A stretch of 64,000 bases of DNA from Arthrobacter glacialis (GCF_002909445.1 NZ_PPXC01000001.1:124001-188000); one strand, 5' to 3'; shown: positions 48,448 to 57,260, counted from the stretch's first letter. Numbers and translations: made by a program. The notes: generated by a model not told the origin, from the letters alone.

Positions 48448-49356
48448 TCAAAGGGGACGGTAACCAAACGAGGCTTGTGCCACCGCTCCGTAGTCTGTTT
48501 CAAAGCTGACCCGAATGTCAACGAGGGTGTCACCACCTATACGCAAGATACGGTCGCGTGTTAGGGTCGTCCGCGCCTCGATCCGTGCGGAGGGGGTTCG
48601 TGCGGCTCGCGCCAATGACAACTGCCGCAACCAAAGATTCGGAATACCATGGCGGTCCGTGTCTTTGGTTGTATAGACGACAAGCTGACTGAGCTGCCCG
48701 AACATCGCCATCTCCTCAAGGCACGTCAATGTGATGGAAGTGCCATCGAGCTCCTGAACCGTGCGTATTGCAGTAGAGGCCAACGGTGTCATCCACCCCT
48801 CCATGAATGGATCCGAGCCGCTGGGCTGATGGAGTTGCTCGTCAATAGGTAAGAAGCCCCAGTTTTCAGGAGAGAGGTCAAGGTCGACAGTGAAGCCTCC
48901 AACCCGAGATGTGATGTGCCACCCGCCAACCTCGTCCGCTGACTTTGTACCTTGCACTGTGATGTCGATACCTAGAATGGAAGTGATAGTCCGGGCGGGA
49001 GCCTTGACGCGAACACTCCGTACTGAACAATCAGTGAGGAGCCGGTTCATTCGCTCATTTCCCGAAGCTGCATGTCTCAAGGTCGCGGCTGTGAGTGCTA
49101 GGGCGTCGAAGGTGCTCAAATGGACTGTTCTGGGCTTACCAGACGCGTCGAGCGACCAGTCCTCCGGATAGAAAGCGGACCCGACAGCATTGAGCATTAT
49201 CTGCGATGCCGATCCAGTGTCAGCGGCGTGTTCGATTCGGTGGGAAACCCGGCGGAACCCACCTCCGAAGTATCGGCCTTCGGGGGGCCCAAGAATCTCA
49301 CTAAATCCTTGTCCTGACGGTCCACCCAAACCACTGAACGAATTTCTTGGATCCAT
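48448..49356 (-). CDS. AvrD-like protein
   Basis: 302 residues. The N-terminal LGPPEGRYFGGGFRRVSHRI, then FYPEDWSLDASGKPRTVHLS and TFDALALTAATL, match actinobacterial AvrD-family proteins. In Pseudomonas syringae, AvrD makes syringolides, lactone signals built from a beta-ketoacyl chain and a pentulose. Here it probably makes a related diffusible butyrolactone. The TetR receptor gene follows on the same strand. Assigned from remembered family patterns, so the exact chemistry is inference. Confidence 0.72.
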   Translation of the reverse strand: MDPRNSFSGLGGPSGQGFSEILGPPEGRYFGGGFRRVSHRIEHAADTGSASQIMLNAVGSAFYPEDWSLDASGKPRTVHLSTFDALALTAATLRHAASGNERMNRLLTDCSVRSVRVKAPARTITSILGIDITVQGTKSADEVGGWHITSRVGGFTVDLDLSPENWGFLPIDEQLHQPSGSDPFMEGWMTPLASTAIRTVQELDGTSITLTCLEEMAMFGQLSQLVVYTTKDTDRHGIPNLWLRQLSLARAARTPSARIEARTTLTRDRILRIGGDTLVDIRVSFETDYGAVAQASFGYRPL

Positions 49357-49759
49357 ATTCTTCGTTTCTTCCTATCGTGTTCATTCCGTAGCGCGAGACA
49401 CAGTTAAAGCTTTTCAGTGCGCAGCTAATTGGGGGTGGCCTGTTTTTAGGTGGAGGGGTTTGTCTCCAGCCGTCGATAGCTCGACAGGATTCTCGTAGCT
49501 AGAACTGGATCACCCATCGCCGGTACATGGAGCAACCGCTCCGCAGAAGTGCTACTTGCAATCACTTGGCTATTGCGGTCAATCGAACAATCTTCATGAT
49601 TGGGTGTAGAAGAGGGGATGTACCTGAGGCCGGCAGCACGAAATACGCTGACCTGGGGGTTCTGGGTTAGAGCAGCATCCACCTGCACCGGGGACTGGAA
49701 CTATGCATGAATTGGAGGTCGACGCTGCAACTTTAACGCATCTGCTTGCGCACCAAAAG
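49357..49759. other. Intergenic region upstream of avrD-like gene
   Basis: About 400 bases. A minus-strand frame at 49446-49688 lacks a good ribosome binding site and is not recognised. The avrD promoter must lie here. I see no strong repeat. Confidence 0.4.
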
Positions 49760-50863
49760 TCAGGCCACTCGGAGTTCTTTCATTGGTTCGCGCCTACTCG
49801 CGATCAGAGCGGGGATAACGCCTGCAACCAACGCAGTCCCGAGAGTCAGCGTAATCACGGAGACCGAGAAGGCCATTCCTGGTAGCGGGTCCCCGCTGCC
49901 GGCCAACAGGGCCAGCGATGTCAGGGAGCCTGCCAGGGCACCTGCTAGCGACAATATGGATGTTTGCAAGAGCAGCATAAGGAAGACGAATGATCGAGTT
50001 CCGCCGAGAGCGCGACGCCGACCAAAGTCTTTTCGCCGCATCAAGACCAGTCCAGTCATGACAACGGTGAGGAGCACCGCCGTGACGGAGAAGAGGGCAA
50101 GGACCAATGTTCGGGAGAAGCTGCCAAGCTGACTCTGGATAATTGCACGCAGATCGGCGAGCTCCTTGCTGGATTCGATCTTGACCTTCGTGGAGTCAGT
50201 GGCTGCAAGCACACTAAGTACTGCCTTACCAACGGCTTCCACATTCTCAGGTGCATCGACAGTGACTACGACCAAGCCCAGCGGCTGGTTATCAGTGGTG
50301 CTGTCCTGCCGCGGAACAACTACTAGAGGTTCAAATCGGTCCAAGACCTCGGGAGTTTCGATTTCGCCAACTACAGCGATGGCGGCGCCACTGTTTAATG
50401 AAATGCTGCCAGAGGGGTAGTCAAGTCCAAGCTGGGATAGCGCCTCGGGAGAAACATAGGCAAGGTCATCTGAGATGGGCTGTCGCTCAGGGATGCTGAG
50501 GGTACCGAGTTGCGTTCCGTAGGCGAATCTGACCGGAACCGGGGTCCCGTCCTCGAACGCTGAGTTCGTTACGTCTTGGGCTGGTGAGAAGCCCAGCGCC
50601 CATGTCACCCCAACAATATCCTCCACACGACTCATGACGTCGTTGAGTACTCCAGCGTCTGCTTCCGCTCTAACGACTAGTGTTCGTGTGCCGATGGAGT
50701 CGATGGTTCCAAGTACTTTCTGCTCAGATCCGACAGCTTTGCCTGTAGTGAGCATGACCGTGAACACCATGGCGGCCACCATTAGAACCGTGAGCGCTGA
50801 AACCACCGGTTGAGATCGAGCAGATGCTAGTGCCTCAAGTGCAATCGGACGGAGTGTCTTCAC
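49760..50863 (-). CDS. MacB/FtsX-type ABC transporter permease
   Basis: 367 residues from GTG 50863, which overlaps the ATPase stop (GTGA); a GTG at 50884 is also in frame. An N-terminal helix (VVSALTVLMVAAMVFTVMLT), a large extracytoplasmic domain, and three C-terminal helices with the FtsX-type MRRKDFGRRRALGGTRSFVF match MacB-like permeases. It is the last gene of the peptide operon and probably helps export or give immunity to the secreted peptide. Confidence 0.85.
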   Translation of the reverse strand: MKTLRPIALEALASARSQPVVSALTVLMVAAMVFTVMLTTGKAVGSEQKVLGTIDSIGTRTLVVRAEADAGVLNDVMSRVEDIVGVTWALGFSPAQDVTNSAFEDGTPVPVRFAYGTQLGTLSIPERQPISDDLAYVSPEALSQLGLDYPSGSISLNSGAAIAVVGEIETPEVLDRFEPLVVVPRQDSTTDNQPLGLVVVTVDAPENVEAVGKAVLSVLAATDSTKVKIESSKELADLRAIIQSQLGSFSRTLVLALFSVTAVLLTVVMTGLVLMRRKDFGRRRALGGTRSFVFLMLLLQTSILSLAGALAGSLTSLALLAGSGDPLPGMAFSVSVITLTLGTALVAGVIPALIASRREPMKELRVA

Positions 50864-51513
50864 AGCACGATCTCGTTGTCGCACCCAGAAGCAATCTCAG
50901 GTGAATGGGTGACGATCAGCACGGTTCCGCCCGAATCGGCGTGCTCGCGGAGGGCTCCAATGACGATCTTGCTCGATGCTGGGTCCAGATTTCCCGTGGG
51001 TTCATCGGCTAAAACAATGCTGGGTTGGAATAGTAGAGCTCGACAGAGCGCGATCCGTTGCGCTTGCCCACCCGAAACCTGGCTTGGTTTCCGACTTGGA
51101 TGAACATCAACTTCGAAACGGTCGAGAAGGTCCAAAGCTCTTGATGCGCTGGCTTTGCGAGGCTCACCACGGTACAAGGCTGTTTCCGTCACGTTGTCCA
51201 TGACGCTGCGCGTGATATCGAGGGCGGCGTCTTGGAAGACGAAACCAAAGCGGTGAGCTCTGAGCCAGGCCTTCTCTGCGTCTGAGCGGTAACTAACCGA
51301 CTGTTGCTCAACCAATATCTCACCAGCCGACGGCGTGAGCATCAACCCGAGAAGGTAGAGAAGAGTTGACTTTCCGCGTCCAGACGACCCGGTAAGTGCT
51401 GTGATCGTTCCTGGATAAAAGGATGCTGACCAGTTATCCAGAAGGCTCGATCCAGAACTATATCCGAAGGAAAGTTCCTGGGCTTCCAACGACGGTCTGA
51501 TACTGCGGTTCAT
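50860..51513 (-). CDS. ABC transporter ATPase (MacB/LolD type)
   Basis: 217 residues. Walker A is GSSGRGKSTLL, the signature is VSGGQAQRIALCRALL, and Walker B is IVLADEPTGNLD. It sits between the fusion-protein gene (ATGA overlap) and the permease gene (GTGA overlap). It energises the exporter. Confidence 0.95.
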   Translation of the reverse strand: MNRSIRPSLEAQELSFGYSSGSSLLDNWSASFYPGTITALTGSSGRGKSTLLYLLGLMLTPSAGEILVEQQSVSYRSDAEKAWLRAHRFGFVFQDAALDITRSVMDNVTETALYRGEPRKASASRALDLLDRFEVDVHPSRKPSQVSGGQAQRIALCRALLFQPSIVLADEPTGNLDPASSKIVIGALREHADSGGTVLIVTHSPEIASGCDNEIVL

Positions 51514-52679
51514 TGTTTTGGATCTTCTGCCGTTGAATCGCTAATTCTGCCAGGTAACCTAATCTTCGTCCCATTGTCGACGCCTTCAACGACGGACATT
51601 CCGCGAGCAGAGGCAAGGACTGAGACAGGGACAGCTGTGCCAGCCTCGTCCACGACCACGGTGTCGCCCTGGGCCGAAACTACCAGGGTCGATGTTGGAA
51701 TGACCATCCCTTTGACAGGTTTTGTCAGGATTGCCTTGGAAGGCAGCACACTGCGGTCGTTGAATTTGAGTTCCCGGCATTGATCCGCGCAGATGGGACC
51801 ATCATTTGCTGACTTGAGGCTCACATTGATGGTGGATGATTCTTTGTCGGCCTCTTGTCCATCTGTTACTGCGTGCCAGGTGTTCCCATTGGGTGAAGAA
51901 ATCTGGACCTCAAGCCCAGCGCGCAACGTGGTTGCTTGGCTGGGGGTAACCGACAACCAAAAGGTTGGCTGGTTGTCAGTTAGACGGATGGTCTGCTCGC
52001 CGCCGGACAGTGCGGAGCCTTTTGAAATAACCGCAGAGTCGACTGTTACTCGCGCAGGAAGGGAGGGTAGAAAAATGATTTGGCCAAATTCAACCCGCCC
52101 TGTGTTTTTGGTTCCCAGACCATCCTGCCATGCTGAAATTGCGGCTACGGTGTCGTATCCGGCCTTACCGTTGACTGATCCGACAAACAACCCCAAGTCA
52201 GCGAGCATCTGTTGAACTTGGGCTACATCGTCGCCTTGGTCACCAGCACCTATCGAGCGAAACGCCGGCACATCACCTATGGCAACAACCACGGGGATTT
52301 GGTTGACGGAATACAAAACCTCACCCTGTGAGTACAGGCCGTCGCTAGATGTTGCGATGCTGGTTACGACACCTGATAGTTGATTGGCGGCGGCATTCTG
52401 CGTGTTCCATTGTGCCGTGGCGCTGATGTCGAGTGTGGAACCAACTTCCCCTGCCCGCACGGGAACATACGTGAAAGTTGAGGCCTTGATGGGATCGGGC
52501 GGAGGAATCAGAACGGTCTTGGCCGCAAAACCGATTCCGGTGCCTAATCCCAGCACAAGGATTCCGCCCGCCAGAAGGTTCCAACCATGCCTTAGCCGTC
52601 GTTCAGCTTTGGCCTCGGGAACCCTAGATGATGTGGATGTTCGGCCTGCAATGCTTTGCCGACTCGATTCCGAGCTCAA
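51510..52679 (-). CDS. Membrane-fusion protein with peptidoglycan-binding domain
   Basis: About 389 residues from a TTG at 52679 that overlaps the stop of the lipoprotein gene; the frame is open further upstream. One membrane helix (LLAGGILVLGLGTGIGFAA) precedes a periplasmic part with VQQMLADLGLFVGSVNGKAG, a PG_binding_1-like repeat, and beta segments typical of HlyD/MacA-like adaptors. It likely links the ABC exporter to the cell wall. Confidence 0.8.
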   Translation of the reverse strand: MSSESSRQSIAGRTSTSSRVPEAKAERRLRHGWNLLAGGILVLGLGTGIGFAAKTVLIPPPDPIKASTFTYVPVRAGEVGSTLDISATAQWNTQNAAANQLSGVVTSIATSSDGLYSQGEVLYSVNQIPVVVAIGDVPAFRSIGAGDQGDDVAQVQQMLADLGLFVGSVNGKAGYDTVAAISAWQDGLGTKNTGRVEFGQIIFLPSLPARVTVDSAVISKGSALSGGEQTIRLTDNQPTFWLSVTPSQATTLRAGLEVQISSPNGNTWHAVTDGQEADKESSTINVSLKSANDGPICADQCRELKFNDRSVLPSKAILTKPVKGMVIPTSTLVVSAQGDTVVVDEAGTAVPVSVLASARGMSVVEGVDNGTKIRLPGRISDSTAEDPKQ

Positions 52680-53335
52680 CGAGTGGCCGTCCAATCGGAA
52701 ATGCTCATACCATCGAAAAGCACAGAGCCGGGCGCGATCTGCGGGCAGAGGTTCTCCAGCCGCGTCATTTCTTGGTTGAACTGTGCACCGGGCAGATCGA
52801 CTTTTACGTCCTTGAAAGGGTAGAAAGCGTCTGATCGCCAAGTTTCCAAGAAGACCGTCTCACTAGGCGGAGTAGAGATACGGTGTCCTTCTCGTTCCAG
52901 GCAGGGAATCACATACTGAACAGTCCAGTCATACTGGGTGGAAATTTCTGCATCGCTCCAGACCTGGGTGTACCGCTCAGGAAGTGGGAATTGCAGCTTG
53001 CAAATGAACTCCGCAAGGTCGAATTGTTGCTTTTGATCCTCAGGAAAATCAATCATTCCGAAACTGTTGACGGGGTAACCCGCGTCTAGCAAACAATCGC
53101 GGTGTACTTGGTCGGCTTCTTCTGTGCCGATGAAGCGGACGGGAGTGACGGGCGGTGGATCGGAAATATGGTAGTACTCAGCCCAAGTCTTTGCCGTTTC
53201 CTGCAAGTATGACTGATCCGTATCGAGAACTTCTGCTGGTTTCTCTAGTTCAGCTGAACAACTCGCAAGCAAGACTGCTGCAACGAAGACAACAACGCTT
53301 CTACCGATCCACCGCTTCATCACCTTGTCAATCAT
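52676..53335 (-). CDS. Lipoprotein of the peptide operon
   Basis: 219 residues. MKRWIGRSVVVFVAAVLLAS ends in lipobox LLASC. The mature part has several Cys (HRDCLLDAGYPV, VIPCLEREGHR, LENLCPQIAPG). Its ATG overlaps the stop of the peptide gene (TAATG). It may be an accessory or immunity factor. No family recognised. Confidence 0.8.
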   Translation of the reverse strand: MIDKVMKRWIGRSVVVFVAAVLLASCSAELEKPAEVLDTDQSYLQETAKTWAEYYHISDPPPVTPVRFIGTEEADQVHRDCLLDAGYPVNSFGMIDFPEDQKQQFDLAEFICKLQFPLPERYTQVWSDAEISTQYDWTVQYVIPCLEREGHRISTPPSETVFLETWRSDAFYPFKDVKVDLPGAQFNQEMTRLENLCPQIAPGSVLFDGMSISDWTATR

Positions 53336-53664
53336 TAGCCGCAGCTACCGCCGCCACTACCTACCGTGCCCGTCGTTGAGATTGTCCACGTTCCACCGGG
53401 CGTTTGGTGCTTTGCCTGGTGATATCCTGCGGATGACCAGTTGAATGTACCGCCGCCGGTTACGTAGTGTCCGACGGCAAAAGAGGACGGGCTGCCTGCT
53501 GTAGTCGTGTTGCTGGTGACAATCACACTGCGGTTGGCCTGGCACTCTGTATAGCCCCGCTTCTCGCCGATCGCAAATGCCGATCCAGCCGCCAATCCGG
53601 TCGCTGCAAGGGCGAGCACAGCTGATGTGCCGAGCACTAGAGCCCGCTTACGAAAATTACGCAT
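53335..53664 (-). CDS. Lactococcin-972-like secreted peptide
   Basis: 109 residues from ATG 53664, with GGGGAAC upstream. A signal peptide (VLGTSAVLALAATGLAAGSA) ends at FAIG. The mature part of about 75 residues has GGGTFNWSSAGYHQAKHQTP and GGTWTISTTGTVGSGGGSCG, and one early Cys (YTECQANRS). It resembles lactococcin-972 family bacteriocins of actinobacteria, and the downstream genes are the ABC type linked with that family. Assigned with caution; the peptide could instead be an exported signal. Confidence 0.6.
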   Translation of the reverse strand: MRNFRKRALVLGTSAVLALAATGLAAGSAFAIGEKRGYTECQANRSVIVTSNTTTAGSPSSFAVGHYVTGGGTFNWSSAGYHQAKHQTPGGTWTISTTGTVGSGGGSCG

Positions 53665-53709
53665 GTTTTGTTCCCCAATCTGTTGTAGTACCAAGGCAAG
53701 AGTTCAATG

Positions 53710-53745
53710 ATGGTGATGAAAATACCCGGGTATTTTCATCACCAT
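53710..53745. repeat. Perfect 36-bp palindrome before the peptide operon
   Basis: Each arm is 18 bases, left arm ATGGTGATGAAAATACCC, centre between 53727 and 53728. It lies 46 bases upstream of the peptide start codon, where an operator or attenuator would be expected. It has no T-run typical of a terminator. Confidence 0.7.
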
Positions 53746-54312
53746 AGTGATGTGTCAGCAGCGTTGTCCAATCTCTCAGCAAACATTACGAACGGTTTGT
53801 TTTGGCTTACCTAGTGCGAAAGCTTGGTAGCCCTGGCAGATTTCAGCCTCGTGTGCTTTGCCCTAGTTGGCTTGATTTTTGTCAAAACTGGCCGACTTTT
53901 CAATCGACTTCAGTTCACAGCGAGCATGAAAACGCCACTACTTTTACATACAGCTGTAACGGTTTTCTGTGGAGTACTCACAAGTGGTCTCGGCTTGGGT
54001 ACCTGATTACTTCCCTCGGTGAGATTCCCAGACTCCTCACATGATCCACCGATCACGTGGGGCTTCTTTTTGCCCCCGAGGCACCGCCGGCACAGACTTT
54101 GATTCTCACCAGCCGCCACCGATGAGAAAACACGACACGGGGGTCCGTCCCGCACTTCTCCTGAAAACCGTGAGGCGATTGATGTGTGCGCCCCTTTAAG
54201 CGGTCGGACTTTGGCCCTTTCCCCTGACACATGAGGCAGTTCATGCAGTGATGCCCTGAGCACACGTCATAATGGTCTTTCGACATCACAGCAACTCTTG
54301 GGGGACTTCACC
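53746..54312. other. Intergenic region between divergent genes
   Basis: About 570 bases. It holds a doubtful small minus-strand frame (54053-54286). Otherwise I see no gene. Confidence 0.4.
54053..54286 (-). CDS. Doubtful small Cys/His-rich protein
   Basis: 77 residues from ATG 54286: SKDHYDVCSGHHCMNCLMCQ holds four Cys and three His, enough to bind a metal. There is no clear ribosome binding site. It is divergent from the HNH gene by 26 bases. It could be chance. Confidence 0.25.
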   Translation of the reverse strand: MSKDHYDVCSGHHCMNCLMCQGKGPKSDRLKGRTHQSPHGFQEKCGTDPRVVFSHRWRLVRIKVCAGGASGAKRSPT

Positions 54313-55317
54313 ATGCCTAAACCGCTCTACATAACGCTGCTCATTGTGTTGCCCCTCTGCCTTGGTGGAATCACGGGTAACGGCGCTGTCACCTTTTTCA
54401 CGCTTGTCCTGGTTCTGATCTCCAGTCCGATCATCTGGAAGATCCGCAAGCGCCGCTATTTCAACTCAGAGCAGTTCCAGGGGCTACGGACGGAGGTTGC
54501 CTCCGTTGTCGCCGAGCACAACGAAGTAGTGAGCTACGTGGCCGAGATCCGATCGGAGGGTTCGTTCGAGCTGGGAGCGTCCTCCACAGGCGAGTATGCG
54601 CATTTGGCGACGTTCGAGAACAACTCGGCTTGGAACAATCGGCGTGACCGCAACGTGGCCGAATATGAGCCGCACGTGCACAACGGATCCCTCCAGATTG
54701 TGCGAAGCGCCAGCGTCGACCCGATCAAGTACCTCATGAAGTACTTCTCCATCAAGGCTGACCAGGAGACACTGGCTGACGTCCAGCGCGTTGCCGAAGA
54801 CATCTCGCGGTTGGAAGAGGCTGTCGCCAATGTGAAGGGCCGCGAGGCGGAGATCACGGCGAGGATCAATCCGCCCGCGTTCATTCTCAAGCGCTACGCT
54901 GACGATTTCTGGAATCAGGTCGGTGTCCACCTCTCGCCCATTACGGTGCCGTACCCGCATTACAAGTTCCAGTACACCTCCGCGGGAGGCAACAGTGGCC
55001 AGGCAACGAGCATCAAACTCGATGCCCGCACTCTGGAAGCCCTGTCTGCGACGCTCGTCGAGAAGATCCGCTGGGCGAAATCGGCGGCCGGACAACGCGC
55101 GCTGATGACTGCTCACCTGCGCGGATGGATCAAGGCCCGTGACAACCACACCTGTCAGAACCCCGGGTGCGGCGTTTCAGTGGCCGCCGAGCCGCACTTG
55201 CTGCTGGAAGTTGACCACATCATGCCGGTGTCCAAAGGCGGTCTCAGTATTCCTGAGAACCTGCTGACACTGTGCTGGCGCTGCAACCGCACCAAGGGCG
55301 CAAAGGTGGTCGTGTAA
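54313..55317 (+). CDS. Membrane-anchored HNH endonuclease
   Basis: 334 residues from ATG 54313; a TTG at 54298 is also in frame. Two N-terminal hydrophobic helices (LYITLLIVLPLCLGG, FFTLVLVLISSPIIW) precede a long coiled-coil-prone middle. The C-terminal HNH motif has CQNPGCG, LEVDHIMPVSKGGLSIPENL and CWRCNRTKG, with the four Cys zinc ligands. An HNH nuclease tied to the membrane suggests a role against incoming DNA, but this is inference. Confidence 0.85.
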   Translation: MPKPLYITLLIVLPLCLGGITGNGAVTFFTLVLVLISSPIIWKIRKRRYFNSEQFQGLRTEVASVVAEHNEVVSYVAEIRSEGSFELGASSTGEYAHLATFENNSAWNNRRDRNVAEYEPHVHNGSLQIVRSASVDPIKYLMKYFSIKADQETLADVQRVAEDISRLEEAVANVKGREAEITARINPPAFILKRYADDFWNQVGVHLSPITVPYPHYKFQYTSAGGNSGQATSIKLDARTLEALSATLVEKIRWAKSAAGQRALMTAHLRGWIKARDNHTCQNPGCGVSVAAEPHLLLEVDHIMPVSKGGLSIPENLLTLCWRCNRTKGAKVVV

Positions 55318-55468
55318 CGCACTGGCCGCCGAGGGGCGGGTTGGAGAACATCACTTACGGTCTGTACCGCATACCTCAGGTCAGTTGAGTGGACACCTAG
55401 GGGTTGGTCGGGACAACGGATCCCTGCCAGCCCTGTTTTTGGGCCCGAAGGGTCAAAGTTCCACTTGA

Positions 55469-55765
55469 TCAACCATCTGGGTCAAGGTCGCGCCGCACTT
55501 CGTCGGCCGGCATCGGACAACGGTGCCCCGCACGAATGTCCTTGGCGTTCTGGGCGACGGCACAAATCTGAGCATCACAGATGTAGTGGTTCATCTTGAC
55601 GATCGGCGGCAGCTTCATGCCGGCCAGGCGCTTCACGGTATCTGATGTCGGACGATTGAGTTCCTTGTCCAGTGTCACCTTTACCTGGGCAGCAAGAATT
55701 TCGCGACGCAAGGTATCGAAGACCTGGTCCCTGTTTTCTGGGTCGTATGCTCTGCTGATTGCCAT
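55469..55765 (-). CDS. Small protein of unknown function, paralogue 1
   Basis: 98 residues, MAISRAYDPENRDQVFDTLR, then KRLAGMKLPPIVKMNHYICD and three Cys. About 75 percent identical over 80 residues to the protein at 56331-56600, and both have the same GAGGACAACG before the ATG. The fold looks mostly helical. Together with the EspR-like gene this may be a plasmid-type operon. Function unknown. Confidence 0.65.
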   Translation of the reverse strand: MAISRAYDPENRDQVFDTLRREILAAQVKVTLDKELNRPTSDTVKRLAGMKLPPIVKMNHYICDAQICAVAQNAKDIRAGHRCPMPADEVRRDLDPDG

Positions 55766-55783
55766 CGTTGTCCTCCCTGGTGC

Positions 55784-55954
55784 TTACATTGTGGCGTGTT
55801 GCAGGGTGCCGGTCCATAGCTCCGGGACGGTGCCGGGATAGATCTTGGAGGCGGCAGCCGCATCCAAGATCTTGATGGTTCGCTGGTGAACGTCAGGGTA
55901 TAGCCTCGAGATCTCATGACAGTGTGACTTGCAAGGGCGGCGACAGAGTCTTTT
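55784..55954 (-). pseudogene. Remnant of an unknown gene 5' of paralogue 1
   Basis: The minus strand reads LCRRPCKSHCHEISRLYPDV, HQRTIKILDAAAASKIYPGT, VPELWTGTLQHATM and a TAA. There is no start codon, and a stop lies just upstream, so this looks like the 3' end of a lost gene. It ends 19 bases before paralogue 1, the spacing of an operon neighbour. Confidence 0.5.
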
Positions 55955-56330
55955 TTAGGAGAAACTTGACCATCTGCAAGCCCATTTTTGACCCGTTTGC
56001 TGCGCAACCGTGGCCAGAAATTGGTCACAGATCTTCTGGCTCAGAGTCCCGCAAGCCGGCGTGATGGGCAGTGGGAGTTGCGGGTGCACTGTGGGTGCAA
56101 TTTGTACAACACTGGGCAACAATGGGTTGATTATGGGCTACGAGCTTGTCTGGCAGGCACAGGGCTGATCCGGCTGCTCCATAGCTGAAGTCCGATTGCC
56201 AGCACCCAGGATGTGCCCAACGAAGAACGCAGCACCAACTCTCGGCCCTGATAAACTGAGCTCTTCCTCATCCAGTGTTCCCGAAGAGTCAAAATCCCCC
56301 TTGCTCAACCATCCAGGCGAAGGTCGCGTC
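55955..56330. other. Region between the two paralogues
   Basis: About 375 bases with no supported gene. It separates the gene remnant from the end of paralogue 2. Confidence 0.4.
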
Positions 56331-56600
56331 TCACTTCGTCGGCCGGCATCGTCTGACGGCGCCCGCATGAATGTCCAGGGCCTGCTTAACAACGGCACAA
56401 GTTTGAACATCACAGGAGTAGTGGGTCATCTGTACTATCGGCGGCAGCTTCATGCCGGCCAAGCGCATGACCATCTCGGATGTCTCACGCTTGAGTTCCC
56501 TATCCAAGGTAACTTTCAGCCGAGCGGCAAGAATTTCGCGACGCAAAGTATCAAAGATCTGGTCCCTGTTTTCTGGGTCATATGCTCTGCTGAATGCCAT
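56331..56600 (-). CDS. Small protein of unknown function, paralogue 2
   Basis: 89 residues from ATG 56600, AFSRAYDPENRDQIFDTLRR. It matches paralogue 1 to residue 80. After that a one-base shift relative to paralogue 1 gives GAVRRCRPTK and an early stop, while the DNA still encodes the other copy's MPADEVRRDL tail in the next frame. It is probably a slightly decayed duplicate. It lies downstream of the EspR-like gene. Confidence 0.65.
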   Translation of the reverse strand: MAFSRAYDPENRDQIFDTLRREILAARLKVTLDRELKRETSEMVMRLAGMKLPPIVQMTHYSCDVQTCAVVKQALDIHAGAVRRCRPTK

Positions 56601-56654
56601 CGTTGTCCTCGTTGCTGGTTCCAAGGGGGCGTGCGTCCGTGTGGATGTTTATCG

Positions 56655-57260
56655 CTAGCTGACTTCGCGAAGGATCGCGGTTATCGCCTCGAGAGCTTCT
56701 GGATCCACTAGTTCCAGAGATTGTTCGGCAAAAAGGCACACCTCGGCGAGCCGTAGCCTCCTTAGCCGACTCATTTCTTCCCAAACCGGCTCCGGAATCG
56801 CACCGTCTTCCCGGACTAAAAAGTCTGGGTCGATACCGAAAACTGCTCCGAGGGCATGGAGGCACTCTTCTGGGACAACTTGTTCCTTGCCAGCTTTAAG
56901 GAGTTCCCATCTGGTACGTGAAATGTAATATCCCACTGCTTCCAAGGCACAATCACGTACATCCTGGTATTCAAACCGCTTACCAGAGTCGGTCCCGATC
57001 GTGTCCAGAAGGATGTTGACCTTTCGAGCAAGAACGTCGGCGGGTTTTGATCTCAGTGGCTTGGCCCGCTGTAGACCCTCACCGATGTGGGGAGTCCGAA
57101 TCTGGTCCGGAATCGTAGTGGCCTGCTCGCCATCGACGGCGGCCAACTCCCTCTCGAGACACGCTACAAGTCCCTCGCTGGTGAGCCAGTTCTTGCGGTG
57201 TGCCTCCATCAGGTACTTCAGGAGCTTGACGAGAATTTCATTCTGTTCGACGTGATTCAT
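56655..57260 (-). CDS. EspR-like helix-turn-helix regulator
   Basis: 201 residues. KVNILLDTIGTDSGKRFEYQ, then YYISRTRWELLKAGKEQVVP and LGAVFGIDPDFLV, match the EspR-type HTH layout, in which an N-terminal XRE-like domain and a C-terminal dimer helix (LEAITAILREV) act on DNA. Such regulators are frequent in actinobacterial plasmid backbones. It heads the small-gene group downstream. Confidence 0.7.
   Translation of the reverse strand: MNHVEQNEILVKLLKYLMEAHRKNWLTSEGLVACLERELAAVDGEQATTIPDQIRTPHIGEGLQRAKPLRSKPADVLARKVNILLDTIGTDSGKRFEYQDVRDCALEAVGYYISRTRWELLKAGKEQVVPEECLHALGAVFGIDPDFLVREDGAIPEPVWEEMSRLRRLRLAEVCLFAEQSLELVDPEALEAITAILREVS

Noticed and set aside
49446-49688. An 80-residue frame upstream of the avrD-like gene
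   Set aside because: GTG start with no ribosome binding site, and no known domain.
56138-56413. A minus-strand frame with an EF-hand-like DFDSSGTLDEEEL
   Set aside because: The frame starts inside paralogue 2 in a shifted frame, has no ribosome binding site, and only one loop. Taken as chance.
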